Assembly (NCBI RefSeq): GCF_031143425.1
Contig: NC_090441.1
Location: 222,514,928-222,578,927, forward strand
Source: Pleurodeles waltl
Lineage: Eukaryota; Chordata; Amphibia; Caudata; Salamandridae
Direction of reading: 5' to 3'
Length of the DNA: 64,000 nucleotides
Shown here piece by piece: positions 21,404-32,299 of this stretch. Position numbers and translations under genes: made by a program. The notes beneath the pieces are model-generated. The model saw only the letters and a program-made list of their open reading frames with translations, made no database searches and was not told the origin of the DNA. The first letter of the stretch is position 1. The number at the start of each line of letters is the position of its first letter.

Positions 21404-22880
21404 GTGTATTTGGAAGACAACCTCCTGTATACTGAATCAAGGGACCCTAAACCTGGAGCTGCCAGGAGATTGGTCATCCCTTTACAATACAGAGAGTTTC
21501 TTCTTACCTTGGCACATGACATTCCCTTGGCTGGGCATATGAGCCAAAGTAAAACTTGGGACAGGCCTGTTCCCCTGTTTCACTGTCCTCATATGTCAGA
21601 GGACACTAAAGAGTTTTGTCGCTCTTGTGTGACCTGCCAAGTCAGTGGCAAGACTGGTGGCACTCCAAAGACCCCATTAATTCCACTTCCAGTGGTTGTG
21701 GTGCCCTTTGAAAGGGTAGGGGTTGACATAGGTGGCCCCCTTGACCCTCCAACAGCTTCAGGCAATAGGTTCATCCTAGTGGTAGTGGACCATGCCACCA
21801 GGTACCCTGAAACCATCCCCTTAAGGACCACTACAGCTCCTGCAGTGGTAAAGGCACTCCTGGGAATCTTTTCCTGGGTGGGCTTCCCTAAGGAAGTGGT
21901 GTCAGACAGAGGTAGTAACTTCATGTCTGCATACCTCAAAGCAATGTGGAAGGAGTGTGGTGTAACTTACATGTTCACAACTCCTTACCATCCACAAACA
22001 AATGGTCTCGTGGAGAAGTTTAATAAAACTCTCAAAGGTATGATAATGGGACTCCCTGAAAATCTCAGAAGGAGATGGGATGTCCTGTTACCTTGCCTAC
22101 TTTTTGCTTACAGGGAGGTACCTCAAAAAAGGAGTGGGCTTTAGCCCCTTTGAACTCCTCTTTGGGCACCCTGTGAGAGGTCCCCTTGCACTTGTGAAGG
22201 AGGGTTGGGAACAACCTTTAAAAGCTCCTAAACAGGACATTGTGGATTATGTACTTGGCATAAGATCAAGAATGGCTGAGTACATGAAAAAGGCCAGTAA
22301 AGACCTTCAGGCCAGCCAGGAGCTGCAAAAGCAATGGCATGTCCAGAAGGCTGTCCTGACCCAGTACCACCCAGGACAGAAGGTGTGGGTATTGGAGCCT
22401 GTGGCCCCAAGAGCACTCCAGGACAAATGGAGTGGACTCCATCTCATTGTTGAGAAAAAGGGTGAGGTTACCTACTTGGTAGACCTGGGCACTGCCAGGA
22501 GTCCCCTTAGGATGCTCCATGTCAACTGCCTAAAACCCTACTATGACAGGGCTGATCTCACCCTGCTCCTGGCAACTGATGAGGGACAGGAAGAAGAGAG
22601 TGACCCTCTCCCTGATCTCTTCCCCACCACTGAAGCAGATGGCTTAGTGGAGGGAGTGGTGTTGGCAGATTGTCTTACTGCTGAGCAGAAAGATAACTGT
22701 ATAAATATTTTAAGTACATTTTCTGAACTCTTCTCACTGATACCAGGTACCACTGCTTGGTGTGAGCACACTATCAATACTGGAGACAGTGTACCTGTCA
22801 AAAGTAAGATATATAGACAACCTGACCATGTCAGGGACTGCATTAAACAAGGTGCAGAAAATGTTAGACTTAGGAGTGAT
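21404..22880 (+). pseudogene. Integrase of element B, placed before reverse transcriptase
   Basis: Zinc-binding N-terminus: LAHDIPLAGH and CRSCVTC. DDE core: VGVDIGGPLD, VVSDRGSN and the Glu of TNGLVEKFN. A frame change at an A-run near 22125 leads to the C-terminal part with a FELLFGHPVRGPL block and a GPF-like module (DKWSGLHLIVEKKGEVTYLV, LHVNCLKPYY). The linker then continues to the start of reverse transcriptase. Position before RT is the unusual feature; the C-terminal module next to RT in one reading frame is seen unbroken in element D. Confidence 0.85.
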
Positions 22881-23116
22881 TGAACATTCAGAAAGCCCCT
22901 GGGCTATCCCAATTGTGCTTGTTTCAAAACCTCACACCAAAGATGGTAAAAGAGTGATGAGGTTTTGTGTTGACTATATAGGGCTCAACCAAGTAACCAA
23001 GACAGATTCTAACCATATACCCAGGGCAGATGAGCTCATAGATACACTGGCTTCTGCCAAGTATCTAAGCAGTGGCGGCCCGTCCTTTAGGGTGGAGGGG
23101 CCACGCCCTCCCACCC

Positions 23117-23533
23117 CATGAAGAGTGTCTGTCAGGCTGAACAAAGGTCAGCCTGACAGACACTCTTCATGTTCAGGTCAGGCAGCCAGGAGCAGACATG
23201 CGCGATTTGCGCAGACTCCTGGCTGCCTGAGTTGAAATTTGCTGGGCTGAGGAGATCACAGATCCTATGGGCGTAACCTCCTCGGCCCAGCAAAGGTGCC
23301 TTGAGGCCCTCCCCTGGGTGACGAGGAAAGCGTCACCAATTGACACTCTCCCTGGGCGCTTCAGTATAAGCCCTGAAGCGCCCAGGGCGAGTGTCAATCA
23401 GTGACACTTCGTCACAGAGTGGGGTGGGGTCAGCAGTCTCACTGACCCCATCCCACTCTGGGACGAGGCTGGGACTGCTGCCTTCCTTCATTGGCTGACC
23501 TCAGGTCAGCCAATGAGGGAAGGCAGCAGTCCC
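23117..23533. repeat. Chain of six long hairpins
   Basis: Arms: (1) 23117-23140 with 23148-23171, 24 bp, no mismatch; (2) 23178-23192 with 23216-23230, 15 bp; (3) 23240-23254 with 23278-23292, one G-T type change; (4) 23340-23363 with 23374-23397, 24 bp, one mismatch; (5) 23415-23433 with 23442-23460, 19 bp, one mismatch; (6) 23471-23500 with 23504-23533, 30 bp, one mismatch and a 3-base loop. A 7-bp hairpin (23317-23337) lies between 3 and 4. The arms are different from one another, so this is not one hairpin repeated. Confidence 0.92.
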
Positions 23534-23561
23534 AACCCTCCTGGGACCTGGAGGCTAAAGG

Positions 23562-23758
23562 TAAGTGTGTGTGTGTGTATGTATGTGTGTTATGTTTTAC
23601 ATTGAATGTTTGGTGCGCGAGTGCATGTTTGAGTGTTATGAGTGTTGTTAATGGATGTGCGTGCGTGCGTCTGTGTATGTGAAAGAATGAATGTGTGTGA
23701 TCTTGTAAAATGAATGTTTGGTGCGTGCATGTTTGAATGGAATGAGTGTTGTTAATGG

Positions 23759-23790
<32 letters not shown>
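23562..23790. repeat. (TG)n-rich microsatellite inside the hAT-type element
   Basis: TG runs with interspersed GCG and TGAATG units; pure (TG)n at about 23759-23789. Antisense His-Thr-rich open frames here are a by-product of the repeat. Confidence 0.85.
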
Positions 23791-24142
23791 CCCGCCCGCC
23801 CCCCTCCCAAAGCTGCCGGCCGCCACTGTATCTAAGCACTTTTGATCTAACTGCAGGGTATTGGCAGATTAGGTTATCAGAAGATGCAAAACCAAAGACT
23901 GTATTTTCAACCATTGGAGAGCACTATCAATTTACTGTAATGCCCTTTGGTCTGAAAAATGCACCTGCCACTTTTCAGAGGTTGGTGAACACAGTCCTGC
24001 AAGGGTTGGAAGCTTTTAGTACAGCATATCTTGATGATATTGCTGTCTTTAGCTCCACCTGGGATGATCACCTGGTCCACCTTTGGAAAGTTTTGGAGGC
24101 CCTGCAAAAGGCAGGCCTCACCATCAAGGCCTCAAAGTGCCA

Positions 24143-26380
24143 AAGTGTAACATGTCTAGGATCATGGAATTGTCACCCCAAATTGGGGGGACAATTCCTT
24201 GCATCCCCGGGTCTCCAGCATAGAGCCCGGGTACTGCCAAACTAACTTTCCGGGCTATAGCTACCACTGCTGCCAACCCTCAGACAGGGTTCTGCCCCTC
24301 TGGGGCCTGGGCAGCCCAGTCCCAGGAAGGCAGACAAAGGATTTCCTCAGAGAGAGGGTGTTACACCCTCTCCCTTTGGAAATAGGTGTTAAGGGCCTGA
24401 GAGGAGTACCCTCTCCTGGCCTATGGAAATGCTTTGAAGGGCACAGCTGGTGCCCTCCTTGCATAAGCCAGTCTACACTGGTTCAGGGATCACCCCAGCC
24501 CTGCTCTAGCGCGAAACTGGACAAAGGAAAGGGGAGTAACCACTCCCCTGACCAGCACCTCCCACAGGAGGTGCCCAGAGCCCCCCAGTGTGTCCCAGAC
24601 CTCTGCCATCTTGGATGCAGAGGTGTGAGGGCACAATGGACAGCTCTGAGTGGCCAGTGCCAGCAGGTGACATCGGAGACCCCTCCTGATAGGCTCTTAC
24701 CTTTCTCTGTAGCCAATCCTCATCTGAGGGCTATTTAGGGTCTCTCCTGTGGGCATCTCACCAGATAATGAATGCAAGAGCTCACCAGAGTTCCTCTGCA
24801 CTTCCCTCTTCGACTTCTGCCAAGGATCGACCGCTGACTGCTCCAGGACGCCTGCATAACAGCAACAAAGTAGCAAGAACACTACCAGCAACATTGTAGT
24901 GCCTCATCCTGCCGGCTTTCTTGAATGTTTTCCTGGTGGTGCATGCTCTGAGGGCTGTCTGCCTTCACCCTGCACTGGAAGCCAAGAAGGAATCTCCCAT
25001 GGGTTGACGGAATTTTCCCCCTGCTAATGCAGGCACCAAACTTCTGCATCACCGGTCCTCTGGGTCCCCTCTCATTTTGACGAGCATGGTTCCTGGAACA
25101 CAGGAGCTGGATCCAAGTGTCCCCGACAGTCCAGTGGCCCTTCTGTCCAAATTTGGTGGAGGTAAGTCCTTGACTTCCCACGCCAGACAGTAATCCTGTG
25201 TACTGCGTGAACTGCAGCTGCTCGGGCTTCTGTGCACTTTTGCAAGACTTCCTTTGTGCACAGCCTAACACAGGGACTTCGTGGGACCCCCTTTTGTTGT
25301 GCTGAGTCCACCGTCATGCTCAGATCTTCTGAATGCCTGTTTAGGTGCTTCTGCGGGTGCTGCCTGCTTCTGCATGGGCTCTTTTTGTTGCTGAGCGCCC
25401 TCTCTGTCTCCTCCTCCAAGGGGCGACCTCCTGGTCCTTCTTGGGCCCTGGCAGCACCCAAAATCCTCAACCGCAACTCTTGCAGCTAGCAAGGCTTGTT
25501 TGAGGTCTTTCTGCATGGATGCAACTCTGCGTCCTCCAGCACGCCGTCGGAAATCTTCTGACCAAAGGAGAAGTTTCTGGCTCCTTCCGTTGTTGCAGAA
25601 TCTTCGGCTTCTTCCACCCAGAGGCAGCTCTTTTGCACCTTCATCCGGGGTTTAGCGGGCTCGTGCCCCCCCCGGACACTTGCGTGACTCTTGGACTTGG
25701 TCCTTTTCCTTTGCAGGTCCTCAGGCCCAGGAATCCGTCTTCAGTGCTTTGCAGTCAGTTGTTATCTTTGCAGAATCCCCTATCTCGACTTTACTGTCTT
25801 TCTGGGATAGTAGGGTAACTTTACTCCTACTTTTCAGATTCTTGGGGTGGGGTATCTTGGACACTCTTAGTGTTTTCTTACACTCCCAGCGACCCTCTAC
25901 ACACTACACCAGGCCTGGGTTCCATTCGTGGATCGCATTCCACTTTTGGAGTATATGGTATGTGTTGCCCCTAGGCCTATTTTTCTCTATTGCATTCTAT
26001 TGTGTTCTACAGTGTTTGTACTAGTTTTCTAACTGTTTACTTACCTGATTTTGGTTTGTGAGTATGTTTTGTGTATATTACTGACCTCCTAAGGGAGTAT
26101 ATCCTCTGAGATATTTTTGGCACATTGTCACTAAAATAAAGTACCTTTATTTTCAGTAACTCTGAGTATTGTGTTTCTTATGATATAGTACTAAGTGATA
26201 TAAGTGGTATGGTAGGAGCTTTGCATGTCTCCTAGTTCAGCCTAAGCTGCTCTGCTATAGCTACCTCTATCAGTCTAAGCTACTAGAAACACCTCTCATC
26301 TACTAATAAGGGATAACTGGACCTGGCACAAGGTGTAAGTACCACAAGGTACCCACTATAAGCCAGGCCAGCCTCCTACA
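24143..26380 (+). repeat. 3' LTR of element B, truncated at its start
   Basis: Joined directly to the RT at about 24143 and beginning with the ACATGTCTAGGATCATGG segment, which lies in the interior of the complete LTR (compare 59080 on the minus strand in D). It runs to the terminus CAGCCTCCTACA at 26380 and has a poly(A) signal near 26134. The first part of the LTR was lost in the same deletion that removed the end of RT and RNase H. Confidence 0.82.
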
Positions 26381-26916
26381 CCGGGGCAGAAAAATTGACT
26401 CTGCTCACGGAGTTCGCAAAATTCAGGTATTCATCGATATGTGGACTAATGTAGAGTTCCAGTCAGTGCGTGACAGTTTTTTTTTCAGTTAGCGCACATT
26501 CATTATTTTTGGTGCGTGAGTACCACAATTCTCTCAGCCCGCTTGCACGTGAGATTTGGCAACTGTTAGCGCTGCTTTCAGCCATAACTGCGCCATTATA
26601 GTGCTGCTCACAAGAACGAGTGACTGCGGGTGCACCTCGACCAAATTCTCTACTTGAAAAGCAGCTACCTCTACTATCAAAGACATTTTCATGTGGATTT
26701 TCTACTCCAGCAGACCGTTCAAGTTTCTTTTTAGTGCAAGAAGCCTTTTTTTCACTTTGTTTCCAACATGAAGGAAGTGCCCCTGAGACTCCAACTTCCT
26801 GTTCCTGTCCCGCTGACTCCTCCTAGTGCTTTGTCCATCATTTTTCACTTGGATTTCGAGGTAGAAGGATCACCCTATTTGTCTTCTGAATATATTACTT
26901 TGGATTTAAGGACTTT
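26381..26916. other. Spacer, nothing recognised
   Basis: Sequence on the right flank of element B. No domain, tandem repeat or known repeat family was recognised. Confidence 0.4.
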
Positions 26917-27418
26917 GGCCCTCATTTAAGAAAAGTGGTGCTGCATCAAATGCAGAGCCACTTTTCTTGCTCCCCTTAGAGCCCTTTTACCGCCGCCATG
27001 TGTGCGTCATATTTAATATACAGCACACCATGGCGCAGGGTAGGGACAATAGCACTTCCGACACTATTGATGTACTGTGCAGGTTTAGTGCCAACATTTT
27101 GCCGCTAACCCTGCAGAGTACATGGAGTCCTATTGACAATGGTTTAACACCTGCTCTGTGCACTTTTTGAAAATAGCTTCTAAAAATGGCGCACTGGGAA
27201 CTCTTAGATTCCACTGCGCCAATGTTGTGGTCCCCCTAATGGGGGAATGCGCCTTGCATACAATATGCCCAGCGCAGGCATAATGTGGTGCAAGGGGTTA
27301 TAAAGTGGCATAATGTAAATATGGGGCAGGGAATTTGGCCTTGTTGGGCCAAATTAGCCTCATAAAAAATGACACTAATGTGGCGCAAGGAGGCGCTAGG
27401 CCCTCTTAAATCTGGGCC
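26917..27418. mobile_element. Harbinger-type MITE
   Basis: Ends GGCCCTCATTTAAG... and ...CTTAAATCTGGGCC form imperfect terminal inverted repeats, flanked by TTT on both sides (3-bp duplication). It shares internal blocks with 39720-40050 and 43821-44245: AAGAAAAGTGG near the start, CCGCCGCCATGTGTGCG and CTATTGATGTACT. Confidence 0.7.
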
Positions 27419-28009
27419 TTTGTTTTTGTGATATCACACAAGTAAGTTCTAATACTATTGTATAAAGGTGTTGTTTGTCTGGTAGGGCTGCGCCAGTAGT
27501 TCTTTGTACTTTCATTTGATTTTTACATTTCATTGTGGTGGGTGGCCTATTTTTTGTTTTTTGCATTTAATTTTTCACCTTTTGTAAAGGAAAATTTTGA
27601 ACAGTTCCGTACCTTTTCTCCATGTTTGTTACATTTGCAATATTCATTTATTTTACTACATGGATAGTCTGCCAACGGGCCATCCAGCCAGTAGGCCCAT
27701 AAGTAGTCATAAGTTCATGAAAGAAATGTTTCTGTGGGTCAGGATTTTTAAAATCAAACCATCATTTAGGGCAGGGATGGAATTTGATGAAATGAGTGTG
27801 TAGTTTGTGTTTTTTTCTGCAAAAAGTGTATATGTGGGTAATATTTATGACATAGGAGGTTGTGTGTTGTATAATTTCTATAGCCCAGTTATTTTTCATG
27901 TTTGGCATTGCTGAATTAATGGTTGTATTTTTCTCAGTGTTACCATGCCTCCTTTGTCTGGCCAGTGTGTGTGTGTTTTCCATAGGCCGCCATTTATCTT
28001 TGTTCTTCA
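27419..28009. other. Spacer, nothing recognised
   Basis: T-rich sequence with no gene or repeat recognised. It may belong to the untranslated part of the hAT element that follows. Confidence 0.35.
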
Positions 28010-28430
28010 TGCCGTATGGCCAGGTGCCATTTTGTGCAGTCTGTGTCCACGGGCCTGAACGTGTTCTTTGTTCTCCATGCCTCCTTGCTCGCTATTGTTT
28101 TTTTATCATGTGGCTGGTGGTCATTTTGTGTAGCCAGCCAGTGTGCTTTCACCATCTGCTTGCATGTGTTATTTGTTCTCCATGCCTCTGTGCTCGCTGT
28201 TGTTGGTTGACCATGTGGCCAGTGGCCATTGTATACAGCCAGCCAGTGCAATTGTGCCATGGGCTTGCAAGTGTTCTCCATGCCTCCTTGCTCACTGTTG
28301 TTGGTTTGACCATGTGGCTGGAGGCCAATTGGTTTACTCAGCCAGTGTGCTTTTACCATGGGCTGCCATGCGTTGTTTGGCCCTGTGGCTGGTGGCCATT
28401 TTGTGCTTTTGCCACAGACTTGCATGTGAT
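28010..28430. repeat. Minisatellite, about 4.5 copies of a roughly 100-base unit
   Basis: Recurring segments in the same order: TGTTCTCCATGCCTCC, TTGCTCGCT/TGCTCACTGTTGTTGG, CATGTGGCTGG, GGCCATTTTGTG and AGCCAGTGTGCTTT. Units differ by point changes and by deletions of 5-30 bases. Open frames over it are a by-product of the repeat. Confidence 0.8.
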
Positions 28431-29175
28431 ATCAGTTTAATAATATCCTTGAGGGTCATTGTAGTATATGTAAATTATGAATATGATAATGATGAACAGT
28501 GCTTTATAGTACATGCATTTCTTTGAATTTTTCACCTGCACCTCTTTGCCTCCCAGTTGGTTTCTCCTTATCCCGTAGTACAAACATCAGCAATCCATTT
28601 GTTTTTAAATAGTATAATTTTAATTTTATTTTTAATTACATTTTTTTAATTTTAATTTTATTTTTCATTTTTTATCTTATTTTTGATTTCAATGTTTGTA
28701 AATCTTTCATCTTGTTTTTGATTTTTTTGTTTTGCATTTTTATCTCCATCCATGATCCATCCACCCCCTGACTGCCATAGACGCACAGCCACATAATGGC
28801 ATTCATACCTCTTGCCCTCCATAGAGGGTGCACTGCAAACATAACATCATCATTCATTTTTTAATGATTATTCCATTTCTCCTTTATTTGTTAAGAATTA
28901 TTCCAGTTGCCCAGGCACCTCCCTGACTGCCACAGGTGTCTCCTTTAGAATAGATGCACATAGAGCAAAGAGCTATATCTGTATGTTATATTATCCTGAT
29001 TGGAAATGAAATTGTATGTTATGGTGGTGTTGTTTGACTTTAAAGTGGTTGGATATAATGTTGTTTATTACCTAAGTAACCAACTACACTGAAGTATATT
29101 GTCTTTTTCTGTACTAATTCAAACTGCAACAATGCCATGTTTCACTAAGTGTTTTTCTTGCTTGTTTGCTTTTAG
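28431..29175. other. AT-rich spacer upstream of the hAT gene
   Basis: Contains a low-complexity A/T stretch at 28600-28740. The last bases, a T/C-rich tract ending TTGCTTTTAG at 29175, look like a splice acceptor for the hAT gene. No other feature was recognised. Confidence 0.4.
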
Positions 29176-32100
29176 GTGCACAAGAGAAGAGACATCACTC
29201 ACAGTACTGTCAAACAGATAGCCTGTCCAAAACACGTGACCACACAACACGTGACATCAGTCCTCCAAACTCTTCTGCTTGTGCAGCTCAGTACCACTGC
29301 CAACTAACAGCTTTAAGACCGCCCCAAAGAAAGGTTCTGCCAAGAAAGAGGCCAGTGAGCATCCAGAAACAGCTTTCCACTACTGGCACGCTGACCACAA
29401 GGGACCTGGGAGCAGCACTCCAGCATCAACAGCACCACCCAACCTAAGCCCAAGACCAGGTCTGTCAGCGAGGCAGCCACTGCAATCATGGCGAAGTCAA
29501 CAAGCAGTGACCTTGAATTGGATTTATCTCTTTCACAAAGTAGTACCCAATCATTACAGCCGCAGCCAGCAATAGTAGATCTTCCTGAAGTTAGAGCAGA
29601 ACAGGAGGTTGAGCTTCCTGCCGAGCAAGAGCTTCATCTTTTAGAATCATTGACTCCCAGCTCTCCAGCAAGAAAAAGGAAGGGGACTGCAGCATCTTCT
29701 CCAGCATTCCTTCTGATGATGACGATATGTACATGGATTGTCTCCCGGCAGAGTCTGAGAGACACTAGGAGAGGCTAGGAAAAAGGAAAGAATTGTGGAA
29801 GCAGATGAGGAGGAGGATGCAGATGAGCCAGTCCTTGTTATGAAAACTGACATGGAGGAGACTGACAGTACCCCTCCTACTCAATCTGCTCCAAGGGATG
29901 TGGCACAGGTAACACCCCAGCACCAGCTCCCATATTTGTAAAGCCCCTGCTGAGACCTGCACCAACCCCTACATCAGTGGAATAATGCACTACAGAGAGG
30001 CAATCAACAACACCCCCACCTACCTCCAGTTCTTCTTCAGGCATTGGCACACTCAGAAAGTACTCCTCCCCAGTTTGGGATGTTTTTTAATTAGCAAGCA
30101 AGAGGAAAACATTGCAATATGCTCCAGTTGCCACACAAGTGTTCACCGAGGTAAACCTGGTTCATACTATGGTACTGGAGGCCAAACGACCCTTGTGAAA
30201 AAATATCACACAATCCGGTGGGAGGAGAACCTTAAAAAAATTGATGAAGGTGGTGGTGGGGAAGGTGAGGTGAGCCGGGAAACATCAGCTCCAATCATGG
30301 TGGGAGGTCATGAGAAAGAAGAGGGTGACATCTTAACGCAAAACAGCCCTGTCCCCAGCACTGCACCAGCACCACCCCCTCAGCGACCTCAAAATGGCAC
30401 AAGAGCCAGATGGAGACTGCCCCAAGATGAACATTGAGTCTACCACTTCCTACTTCTCGGAAGTCAGCTGCATCAGTGGCTCCAAAAACAAAGAAAGTCC
30501 AGGTTACTTTAGGGGAGTGTTTAGGCAGGAGGGGCTGTATGGCTGCTAATACCCAATGGCATGTTTGTACTGTGGGAAGCTGGCTAAAATGTTAGCGCAG
30601 GAGCGCCTCCATTTTTCTTCTGTGGAAGGAGTGGGATTTTTAGAATTTGCGGAGGCCATCTGACCGAAATGGAAGGTTCCAATTCGGACCTATTTTGCCG
30701 GATTTGCTGTTCCAGCAATCCTTCACAAGGGCTGCAATTGGAAAAGCTTTGTAGCAAAGCGCAGTTCCAGTTCATCAATCACCTGACTACATGTGTATCA
30801 GTGCACAATGGATCTCTTTTGTGGGGGGTTCGTCAACAGCTCTTTACAGGTCTCAGTGTTGAAGATACTTTTAAGGGCGTTTGGCGGCATGCAACAGTAG
30901 CCATGTTCGACACGGAGAAATCCCATACAGCTGCAAAGATCTTGGAAGAGTTTAAGAGCAAGCTGTTTGAATGACTGTGACCCAGAGGTCTCAGAACTGG
31001 ATTTGTTGCCACAGACAATGGCAGTAATATAGTCAAGGCCATGTCAGATAGTGACTATTTCAGGGTCCTGTGTTTGGCACATTGCATCAACCTGGTTGTG
31101 CAGGACTTTCTAAAAAAAGAAGACATAACAAGCAACATACTGACCACATACAGATTGACTGCACTCATTTCAGTAATTCTTTTAAAGCCCGGAAGCAGTT
31201 GTGGATTATTCAGCATGCTAACAGGGTACCAGTTAGAGCCCTCATACAAGAGGTTCCAACATGTTGGAACTCGACCTATTAGATGTTGCAATGTCTGTTT
31301 GAGTATTACAGACAGACCAATGACTATGGACTTGATTTAGATCTCGGCGGAGGGGTTACTTCTTTGCATCAGTGATGGATATCCCGTCAGCCGAAATCTA
31401 AATACCATTATTTTCTATGGTATTTAGATTTCAGCAGATGGGACATCCGTCACTGTTGCCAAGATCTAAATCAGGCTCTATGTCATTCAAAGAGGAGAGG
31501 ATGCAGTTGGGAAAAGTATGACCAGAGATGCAAAGATGCTACTCACTTCTGAGGTTTTCACACAGGAGGTTGGCAAGGAGGACAGTACGATGGGCCAAGC
31601 TATCCTGTTGTTGCATCTGCTACAGGACCAGTTAAAAAGGTGTTTGAAAGGTTAGCACTTGCAGGTGTGAACGAAAATGCTGAAATGCATGCATTGGTTG
31701 AGAGCTTAATCCTTCACTTGGCTGTTAATACAAGGCTCCAAAATGACATCATGTTGTCCAAAGAGTACATCTGTGCCACAGTACAAGAAAAGGTCTGGCC
31801 ACTTTCATTCCTTTTTCTGAAGGGGATGTTTCAAAATATAATAGGTGAATTGTTAAGCAAGCCTTGGGTGCTGCCTTCACCTTCCAGAGAGGGAAGTCTT
31901 ATTCTCACCACAGCCAACACCAGCAACAACCCCATAGGCAACAACCACAACAACAAGAACAGAAGAATTGGCCCCAACCTCTGTACTGGCTTGGTTTCAA
32001 GTGGCAGGTCCTACGTCTATTGCAAAGTCAAAGGCAAAAGAGGTAGCACCAATGACCAATCAGAGGGTATTCCAGGAGTATCTGGATGTCCCAAAAAACC

Positions 32101-32299
32101 CATTGGTGTATTGGTATGGAAAAATGCACCATTGGCCAGAGCTCAGTAGGCTGGCAATAAAGTATCTGGCTTGTCCAGTAGCCAGTGTGTCTTCAATGTA
32201 GCTGGTGCAGTTGTCACATTGAGAAGGACCAGTCTCTCTCCTCAAAATGTGGAGAGATTGACCATGATCAAAATGAACCAACATTTCATACCACTGTAA
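29176..32299 (+). pseudogene. hAT transposase gene with BED zinc finger (decayed)
   Basis: The product would cut and paste a hAT DNA transposon. The N-terminal part (29488-29960) is Ser/Glu-rich. A BED finger is recognisable across two frames at about 30040-30200: LRKYSSPVWDVF, then ICSSCHTSVHRG. The catalytic region follows from about 30950: TDNGSNIVKA (catalytic Asp), CLAHCINLVVQDFL, and VPTCWNSTY for the W of the RW-type motif. The C-terminal dimerisation block is at 32080-32299: YLDVPKNPLVYWYGKM, LSRLAIKYLACPVASVSS and, in another frame, SLSPQNVERLTM. A MITE splits it at 31329-31477. Frame changes occur throughout, so it is inactive. Terminal inverted repeats were not found. Confidence 0.8.
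31329..31477. mobile_element. Palindromic MITE inside the hAT gene
   Basis: A 149-base imperfect palindrome: the arms run CTTGATTTAGATCTCGGC... and back to ...GCCAAGATCTAAATCAGG around a centre near 31408. Flanks are CTATG at 31324-31328 and 31478-31482. Removing the element with one CTATG brings the transposase frame back together, which supports these borders. Superfamily unclear. Confidence 0.75.

Larger units (their letters stand above)
23070..23828. mobile_element. Non-autonomous hAT-type element made of consecutive hairpins
   Basis: The ends are inverted repeats CAGTGGCGGCC / GGCCGCCACTG (11 bp). The 8-bp target duplication TATCTAAG is perfect (23062-23069 and 23829-23836), the hAT signature. 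Precise removal with one duplication copy gives back the interrupted reverse transcriptase frame. Inside lie six near-perfect hairpins in a row (23117-23533), then a TG-rich stretch (about 23562-23790). No transposase is encoded. The element is GC-rich, in contrast to the surrounding LTR element. Confidence 0.88.
22800..24142 (+). pseudogene. Reverse transcriptase of element B, split by a hAT-type insertion
   Basis: Segment 22800-23069 has the entry VEHSESPWAIPIVLV-type block (here shifted) and FCVDYIGLNQVTKTD; after the insertion 23829-24142 goes on with TFDLTAGYWQIRL (first catalytic Asp), FTVMPFGLKNAPATFQ and the active-site box YLDDIAVFS with both aspartates kept. It stops at KASKCQ, where a deletion joins it to LTR sequence, so the thumb, connection and RNase H are missing. 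Confidence 0.88.
16291..26380 (+). mobile_element. Gmr1-like Ty3/gypsy element B (plus strand) with integrase before reverse transcriptase
   Basis: The element has long LTRs at both ends (16291-18875 and 24143-26380, the second truncated at its start). Internal order is gag, zinc knuckle, protease, integrase, reverse transcriptase. This is the copia-like order known in Ty3/gypsy elements of the Gmr1 group (described first from cod and other deuterostomes). Element D shows the same order. RNase H and the start of the 3' LTR are lost in one deletion at about 24143. Flanks are CCTGG and CCGGG, a possible 5-bp duplication with one change. A hAT-type element sits inside the RT at 23070-23828. Confidence 0.88.

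Noticed and set aside
23439..23914. His/Thr-rich open frames on the minus strand
   Set aside because: They are the translation of the (TG)n tract and hairpins in the hAT-type element; no protein family.
27862..28526. 192-codon Cys/Leu-rich + strand protein
   Set aside because: It covers the roughly 100-base tandem repeat, and its apparent internal repeats follow the DNA repeat.
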